From an uncultured Alistipes sp. (GTDB lineage: Bacteria; Bacteroidota; Bacteroidia; Bacteroidales; Rikenellaceae), in contig CALBQR010000022.1 in assembly GCA_937899895.1 (NCBI GenBank), forward strand, positions 1 to 40,731: a DNA stretch of 40,731 nucleotides, read 5' to 3'. This document shows, in pieces, positions 39,404 through 40,731 of the stretch (position 1 is its first letter; each line of letters opens with the position of its first letter). The notes beneath the pieces are model-generated. The model was given only the letters and a program-made list of their open reading frames with translations. It ran no database searches and was not told the DNA's origin. The position numbers were made by a program, and so were the translations under genes.

Positions 39404-40365
39404 TGGTTAAGGTCGGTATTATCGGTGGTGCGGGTTATACCGCAGGAGAGTTGCTCCGCTTGCTGATCAACCACCCGCAGGTGGAGATTGCGTTTGTTCA
39501 TTCGTCGAGCAATGCTGGTAATCACGTGTGCGATGTTCACGGTGGTCTGTGGGGCGAAACCGATCTGCATTTCAGTGCCGAGTACGATTTGAAGGCTGTC
39601 GATGTGCTGTTTATGTGTTCGGCACACGGTCAGAGTCGCAAGTTTTGGGAGGAGAACGCAATGCCCGAAGGGTTGAAGGTAGTCGATCTGGCGCAGGACT
39701 TCCGTGATGAGTCGGAGGGCTATATCTATGGCCTGCCTGAAATCAACCGCGAACGTACCCGCACGGCACAGCGTGTCGCAAATCCTGGTTGTTTCGCAAC
39801 GGCTATTCAGTTGGCGTTGCTGCCTCTGGCTGCGGCCGGTAAATTGACGAGCGAGATACACGTAACGGCTATTACGGGTTCGACGGGTGCCGGTGTAAAG
39901 CCGAGCGCAACGACCCATTTCAGCTGGCGTAGCGACAATCTGTCGGTGTATAAGGCTTTCGAGCACCAGCATCTGTTGGAGATCGGTCGCACGTTGCGCG
40001 GGCTGCAATCCTCGTTCGATAGTGAGATCAATTTTGTGCCTATGCGTGGCGACTTCGCTCGCGGTATTTTGGCGGCGGTATATACCGAGTCGTCGCTTTC
40101 GGAAGAGGAGGCTCGTAAGCTCTATGAGGATTTCTATCGCGATGCGGCATTCACATTTGTAGCCGGCAAGAATGTAGATTTGAAGCAGGTTACAAATACC
40201 AATAAGGCACTTGTCTGGATCGAAAAGCACGGCTCGAAGTTGATGATCGTGTCGGTAATCGACAACCTGCTGAAAGGAGCGTCGGGCCAGGCGGTGCAGA
40301 ATATGAACATAATGTGTGGTTTCGATGAGCGCGAGGGCTTGCGCTTGAAACCGAACGCATTCTAA
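39403..40365 (+). CDS. argC: N-acetyl-gamma-glutamyl-phosphate reductase
   Basis: NADPH-dependent reductase producing N-acyl-glutamate semialdehyde. The 320 residues begin with the Rossmann motif GIIGGAGYTAGELLRLL (5-21) and contain the nucleophile Cys130 in VANPGCFATA. A SAHGQSRKF segment (73-81) and the closing NLLKGASGQAVQNMN region (about 287-301) are also characteristic. Starts one base inside the argG stop codon. In this phylum the acyl group may be succinyl rather than acetyl. Confidence 0.95.
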   Translation: MVKVGIIGGAGYTAGELLRLLINHPQVEIAFVHSSSNAGNHVCDVHGGLWGETDLHFSAEYDLKAVDVLFMCSAHGQSRKFWEENAMPEGLKVVDLAQDFRDESEGYIYGLPEINRERTRTAQRVANPGCFATAIQLALLPLAAAGKLTSEIHVTAITGSTGAGVKPSATTHFSWRSDNLSVYKAFEHQHLLEIGRTLRGLQSSFDSEINFVPMRGDFARGILAAVYTESSLSEEEARKLYEDFYRDAAFTFVAGKNVDLKQVTNTNKALVWIEKHGSKLMIVSVIDNLLKGASGQAVQNMNIMCGFDEREGLRLKPNAF

Positions 40366-40379
40366 ACAGACGAACGAAG

Positions 40380-40731
40380 ATGAATCTTTTTGATGTATAT
40401 CCGTTGTATCCCGTCGAGCCCGTTCGCGGTTGTGGTAACTACGTTTATGATGCCGATGGACAGGAGTATCTTGATCTCTATGGCGGCCACGCGGTAATCT
40501 CGATCGGACACGCTCATCCGCACTATGTCGAGGCAATCTCGAAGCAGGTGGCTGCGTTGGGTTTCTATTCGAACTCGGTTGAGAACTCGTTGCAGCGTGA
40601 ATTTGCCGAGCGTTTGGGTCGGGCGTGCGGATATGAGGACTACCGATTGTTCTTGTGCAATTCGGGTGCAGAGGCTAACGAGAATGCAATTAAGTTGGCG
40701 TCGTTCCAATCGGGTAAGGAGAAGGTGCTGG
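40380..40731 (+). CDS. argD: Acetylornithine (or succinylornithine) aminotransferase, N-terminal part
   Basis: The first 117 codons of a class III PLP aminotransferase; the gene runs off the window end. The start is MNLFDVYPLYPVEPVRGCG at 40380, 14 bases after argC. Visible features are the family opening YPVEPVRGCGNYVYDADGQEY, GGHAVISIGHAHP (35-47) and the cofactor-phosphate motif NSGAEANENAIKLA (94-107). The catalytic lysine lies outside the window. Operon position after argC fixes it as the arginine-pathway enzyme. Confidence 0.93.
   Translation, partial: MNLFDVYPLYPVEPVRGCGNYVYDADGQEYLDLYGGHAVISIGHAHPHYVEAISKQVAALGFYSNSVENSLQREFAERLGRACGYEDYRLFLCNSGAEANENAIKLASFQSGKEKVL

Overview
The window is an ordinary stretch of core chromosome from a member of the Bacteroidota, most likely order Bacteroidales. 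An Alistipes/Rikenellaceae-like organism is my best guess, from protein resemblance only. The evidence for the phylum is direct. Many genes are preceded by the Bacteroidota -33/-7 promoter pattern (TTTG, 19-20 bases, TAnnTTTG). Starts are mostly AUG with weak Shine-Dalgarno sequences. The gene content (LptE and SecG behind a sigma-54-type activator, a PiT transporter with a PhoU-like tail, a CCDC81-type HU protein, a 1227-residue PurL, an acyl-ACP thioesterase) also fits. I see no phage, transposon, CRISPR array, toxin-antitoxin pair or rRNA.

Layout. 1-2.4 kb: the C-terminal third of SecA, an O6-alkylguanine methyltransferase facing it, and an orphan rfbC. 2.4-6.3 kb (minus): a phosphate transporter and a fold-III arginine decarboxylase. 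6.5-10.1 kb (plus): a five-gene envelope/export operon (membrane-anchored HU protein, sigma-54-type activator, LptE, TPR protein, SecG). 10.2-24.4 kb (minus): a long co-directional run in transcription order plsC, parE, parC, aroK, purL, murI, ftsK, lolA and a DUF4298 gene. 24.7-27.6 kb (plus): fabD with a structured leader, then a ROK regulator with a GNAT gene. 27.6-33.1 kb: mltG (minus), the SRP RNA (plus) from a divergent overlapping promoter, an acyl-ACP thioesterase, and an MFS transporter behind a large TPR protein. 33.3-35.3 kb (plus): purA and a Pal-like OmpA lipoprotein. 35.4-37.4 kb (minus): an unknown secreted protein, tRNA-Ser(GCU) and a serine-hydrolase lipoprotein. 37.6 kb to the end (plus): an arginine operon (GNAT, argG, argC, argD), cut by the window edge.

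Functionally the window mixes envelope building (LptE, SecA/SecG, LolA, PlsC, FabD, thioesterase, MurI, MltG, Pal), chromosome topology and segregation (ParC, ParE, FtsK, possibly the HU protein), purine synthesis (PurL, PurA) and arginine/polyamine metabolism (ArgGCD, arginine decarboxylase).

I did not find a clear new multi-gene system. The points most worth a second look are the membrane-tethered HU protein without a SPOR domain, the array of four alternating half-sites upstream of the decarboxylase, the hairpin leader of fabD, the SRP RNA/mltG overlapping promoters, the hairpin fused to the murI stop codon ahead of ftsK, and the Cys-rich GNAT heading the arginine operon. Longest stretches without a gene are about 255 bases (4659-4913) and 251 bases (24439-24689); both are described by their promoters, terminators or leader.
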